From Suillus spraguei (taxonomy: Eukaryota; Basidiomycota; Agaricomycetes; Boletales; Suillaceae), in contig JABCPU010000128.1 in NCBI GenBank assembly GCA_016800925.1, forward strand, positions 62,001 to 126,000: DNA of 64,000 nt, given 5' to 3'. Positions 60,208 through 64,000 of the stretch are shown here, in pieces. The position numbers and the translations under genes were made by a program. Position 1 is the first letter of the stretch; each line of letters starts with the position of its first letter. The notes under the pieces were generated by a model. The model ran no database searches and was not told the origin of the DNA. It saw only the letters and a program-made list of their open reading frames with translations.

Positions 60208-61200
60208 ATGGAGCCACATTTTCCTGACAGTACCAATCAACCCCAGCCGTACCTATCTTGGAAGGTATATCATCGAGATTTCCCGGATTTCAGCTACCTG
60301 ACATTGTTAACAGGTCTTTAAAATCGGTCCCAGTAGTAAGAGGCCTGTCTTGTCGTTTGGTTCCAAGTTAATCGTCTAAAAATTCGCAGAGCGTCAAGAG
60401 ACCATCGATCTGCCTTCTGTGTATGTAGTGATATCTTCTTGTTTCAGCAACAGCACTCATTCTCTTCAGAGGTAACAAGGGTGAACCTGGCCTTGTGTTC
60501 TGTACATTGGACGACACCCAAGGCATTTTCAGCCCCAATGTAACATCACTTGAGGCAGCGGTCAGGTCGGCTTGTTTTTCTAAGCATATGGAGGTCTAAT
60601 ACTGTTTATATAGTCTGACCTCATCTGGGCAGAGGAGGAGGGCGCCTATAAATGGGTTCCAAACGGTCGCACTGGGATATGTGTTGCAAATAGAGCGCCG
60701 CATGAGGTCTCTATCGCTCTTGGTTAGACATTTGAAACTTCCTCCTCCAAATGACTCATTGTAAACAGCAACACCGTTTAATGAAAGCGCGAGCCCATTC
60801 TGGAAATTCGATCTGCTGTTTGTTGTCCTATTTCATTATATCCAACATTTATCTGACCGTTTTGATGTAGACAAAATATGCCACGAAACTTCACTGGCAG
60901 GATCTTCGTTCACGCATTTGAAACTACAGATGCTAAGCGTAAGCATGTCTCCCACTTGGGTATGGATTACAGTACTCAATGATGGAGCATAGCTGGTTCA
61001 CAGGATGTATTTTCCGATCCTGGTTTTCTTGCCAATCGAATCACCAAAGAGGGAGGCTACGATGTGTCAAAACTTGGCCCAGTACGTCAGAATTGCAGTC
61101 TTGCGTTTTCATCCTTAACACTCGGTTCTTGTTTGGTAGAAAACGTATTGGTATATTTCTTGGCACGGCGATGACGGGTTGAAAGTCGAAATTAGTAATT
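60208..61200 (+). CDS. Multi-exon gene of unknown function, poorly resolved
   Basis: Coding-like pieces appear in order: MEPHFPDSTNQPQPYLSWK (60,208), VFKIGPSSKRPVLSFGSKL (60,314), LVFCTLDDTQGIFSPNVTSL (about 60,500), then SDLIWAEEEGAYKWVPNGRT and GICVANRAPHEVSIAL after an intron. They look like one protein of the small, lineage-specific cytosolic type. Joins and the 3' end are uncertain, and I do not recognise the family. Confidence 0.4.
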
Positions 61201-62852
61201 CTCGAAAGGCAAAGTATAAACGGCGCAAGTATAACATTGACGTGACTTCAAATTCGTAGGGTCTATGTTGGTGTCTGGTTTTGAAACTTTCATTGTAGAC
61301 TGGTGACTAGTCACTCCACTCGTCTATTTTTCTTGTTGATACCCAACGGACATTACATAGTTCAACCTGCTAACTTGTTGCGTTTTAGTTATCTTTTGTG
61401 CTAGCTAGTCCATGGACCATAATGAACTCACGCATTTTGTCACGCCATGTCTTTTCATACTTCGCACCGCTTGAAAGTCGTGCACCGCAGCAATCTAAGT
61501 ATCTCATTCATAGCAGGTGATTTTGAAAAGTATGTGGCCCTGGACAATTTGATTTTAGCATTCTATAATCATGTGTAACCATGATATCGTATTCCAGATT
61601 TTTCCGTGGTGATTTGACCTTTGGAGGGAGTTATCTACGCACAAATCCAGCCTTATACACCTCATGGCGCGAGATCCACTTTTTTGTGCCCCCAAAGATA
61701 AATGGTCATGTATATTATATTACAAGGACACCCCTTTGGTCGGTGCCATGTAGACACAATGATATGTACTACGCATTGATGTTTATAATAGTAATTTAGA
61801 AAATACAATGTTCGCACTGTCCTGTGTCTCTTCACGTTCTCACTCTCGTAAAGCTGTGTACAATTGACCGTGACCGAAAAGATCCGTATGAAGGTCGACT
61901 ACGGTGCGCGCCAGCGTTAACCCTTGACGCCCCGTTAAATGTGGTTACACACGCAGGACGCAAGGGAAACTGTCTTCGATTTACCATCCACGAAGAACGA
62001 TTTGGATGGAACGCGATGTTAGCGCGGGGAAATCTACTAGTACTATGTAATACCACACAATCTTTCTGATAATCAGACCGATAATCGAAAATCTCGCGTC
62101 GGATGTCTCTAAATTGGTGTCAGCCCTGGTTAAACTTGACCAAAAACAGAGGTTACGAACGCTTGATCTGAGCTAACCAAAAAGGATATGCACATGTGCA
62201 TCTTATGAGCGCTTTTGAGCCAAGTCACATTTGCTGATTGATAGGCTCGATGAGTGGGACGGCAAAGATACGTAAGTAGGACAATAAAAATAAGCATGGA
62301 AAAGCTTCGTACCTTTCTCCGGCAGTTTGTGGGGTCTGACCCTTACTAAATAACGTCAGTGGAGTGGTAACATGCTTTGATACATAGAGACAACACGTTC
62401 CCTATACGCCACGAGATCATGTTCTCGAAACCGGGTTACATAACCATCTTGGTATGTCGCTGCTTCTGTTACCTCTTCAAGACTTCCATGAATAGCATCG
62501 CATGCCATAAACACATGTACAATTCAGACGCCTAGTGAAAACCTGGAGACGCTGAAATGTGACTTACCATATTAGTACCATGTCGAAATGTGCTTCTCTC
62601 AAATCAAGTAAGCATTGAACGCCCAATCAGCGTTCATTTGATTACCAAATTCTTTTATGTACCTACTGCCAGTATGCTACGCGATAAGGTAAAATGCAAC
62701 ACAACTATTATACAGCAGCGTGATGGGGCATGCTGGCAGACATGCGGCGTCTTCAAGATCAGATCTGACCGAAAGTTTCGCTGGGGCCAATTGTTGCTGT
62801 ATATAAACGGTTCAGATATCCCGCATGCATCCCCCCAAATCACTGTACCACC
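61201..62852. other. Intergenic stretch with one dispersed repeat
   Basis: No gene is supported. The block at 62,243-62,365 is the partner of 55,527-55,657. A TATA-like sequence (CTGTATATAAACGG, about 62,797) lies about 50 bp before the next ATG. Confidence 0.5.
62243..62365 (+). repeat. Dispersed noncoding repeat, copy 2
   Basis: Partner of 55,527-55,657, same orientation, 6.7 kb away. Confidence 0.7.
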
Positions 62853-64000
62853 ATGACCGGATTCAGTATTCGTACGTTGACTTCAGAACGCCACACAAAA
62901 CTGGCCAGAAAAACAGATGTACGCTCCATGTCCATACTATCTACTGTAACTAGACTACTAACTTCTGATTTTTATGCAGGTCGTCGTCACATTCATTCGA
63001 TCGCCTGAGAATGGGAATAGCGTGATGAACGATGATATTCCAATACCTTGGAAAGTACGTAGCCACCACTATGACCTAGCATGGTAAAGGACGTGTAGTT
63101 CCAGATCCTTACGTTCCTAGCCAATAGTGAAGTAGTACTTTTTGCCGAACTTGACTTGAGGAGCTAAAACACCGCTGTGGCAGGCAATACATACCGTTCA
63201 ATTACTATACCTTCAGCGTAAGTGGTGATCACTATCTCCTTGTTCTATGCGGCTGATGAAACCTTGAAGGATTGGCGTTTGCACAGTCAAGGAAAAGGAT
63301 AGTGGTGTCCTGAGCCCCCAGCTCGGCACAACACTTTCGGTATGGTGAAATTTGTGTCATCCAATAGCTGGTTTTAATTTTTTATATCACTTCCTGAAGA
63401 AAGGTGGCGTCATACTCAAGTTTTCGGAGGAGGCAGGCGGGTTATATTGGGAGTCAGTTTCCCCTCCCCCGCCTTACACCGCATTACACTGAAACAACTT
63501 TCCATGCTAGAAATGCAGACGGCAATACAGAAGAGGTATATATCTCAACCGATTTCAGGGATAAGATAACTGACGAGTCCCCTTCGGTGTGTTGCCACAG
63601 ACTGCATCAACTGAGGGTACAATCGATGGCGATTTCGTAATCAAGAATGAGTATGAGGAGACTAAGCTTGCTCTATGCTTATTTGACGACGACGACGTTT
63701 GCCTGCCTATCGTCAATTTGGGCGAACTCCCGTCCGTTCCTGTGCGACTTCTCAATGACTGAGCTAATGACACCTCATACAGAAAGGATGAAGAGATCAA
63801 GTTCAATGGAAAGTTATCTGTACAAGTCCACGTCATGGAGAACCAAATACGTGCGTTTATGCGTACTTAAATAAAAGAATTGTCTAAATCTCCTCGTTTT
63901 CAGTGGGAAAGCCGCTAACCTGGCCGAGTACACCTCCATTGGTGAAGCCTATGGCTATAGCCGATATCTCCAAGGTGCGTTTCCTTCATACGTTACTGAC
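62853..64000 (+). CDS. Multi-exon gene of unknown function, truncated by the window edge
   Basis: ATG 62853 (MTGFSIRTLTSERHTKLARK) lies about 50 bp after a TATA box (TATATAAA). A splice to VVVTFIRSPENGNSVMNDDI (donor GTACGT after PWK) is clear. Later exons around 63,640-63,840 read EYEETKLALCLFDDDDVCLP and FNGKLSVQVHVMENQ, and another starts VGKPLTWPSTPPLVKPM near 63,902. It looks like a small soluble protein of a lineage-specific type, possibly related to the preceding unresolved gene. The 3' end is outside the window. Confidence 0.5.

Overview
The window is eukaryotic and almost certainly from a mushroom-forming basidiomycete (Agaricomycetes). Most genes carry many introns of about 45-60 nt with GT(A/G)AGT-like donors. 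The gene set matches that clade: Cdc42, Rab11, EMC4, CWC22, a TIP/ITFG1-like protein, F-box-like proteins, A1 aspartic proteases, a DUF6533-type membrane protein and a DIRS/Ngaro-type retroelement. Coordinates of multi-exon genes were worked out by hand from splice signals and remembered family motifs; no database search was possible.

Layout. 1-5,775 (minus strand): a QDE-1-type RNA-dependent RNA polymerase (RdRP) in two pieces. A stretch of about 2.2 kb holding a complete secreted aspartic protease gene lies between the N-terminal half and the catalytic half. A 5'-truncated LINE interrupts the RdRP again shortly after the catalytic exon. 7.8-11.7 kb: a proline/serine-rich WD40 protein. 12.0-15.7 kb: a compact block with Cdc42, EMC4 and an unknown protein. 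15.7-21.9 kb: gene-poor, with a tandem array of tRNA-Leu-like 148-bp units and an F-box pseudogene. 21.9-30.1 kb: Rab11 (with a probable 5-nt microexon), an unknown intronless gene, a multi-pass membrane protein and weaker genes. 30.8-36.8 kb: a TIP/ITFG1 homologue, a LACTB2-like metallo-beta-lactamase, an F-box-like gene and a degraded duplicate of that boundary. 37.7-39.2 kb: a second aspartic protease whose second active-site motif is altered. 40.6-44.6 kb: a LINE RNase H relic with minisatellite, then the splicing factor CWC22. 46.4-53.1 kb: a transposon-rich block with a DDE transposase relic and a DIRS/Ngaro-type element, which is itself interrupted by one of two 273-bp MITEs. 53.2-64.0 kb: a mucin-like secreted protein, a 2.2-kb inverted-repeat element next to a perfect 84-bp-arm palindrome, a single-pass membrane protein and two unknown genes, the last cut by the window edge.

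The housekeeping genes (Cdc42, Rab11, EMC4, CWC22, TIP, MBL) look intact and sit in short islands. Between them are repeats, duplicated gene families and transposon debris. The most notable biology is the apparent loss, or nested-gene split, of an RNA-silencing polymerase in a region full of mobile DNA. Close behind are the tRNA-like tandem array, the head-to-head inverted repeat and the unusual splicing units (5-nt exon, 3n introns).
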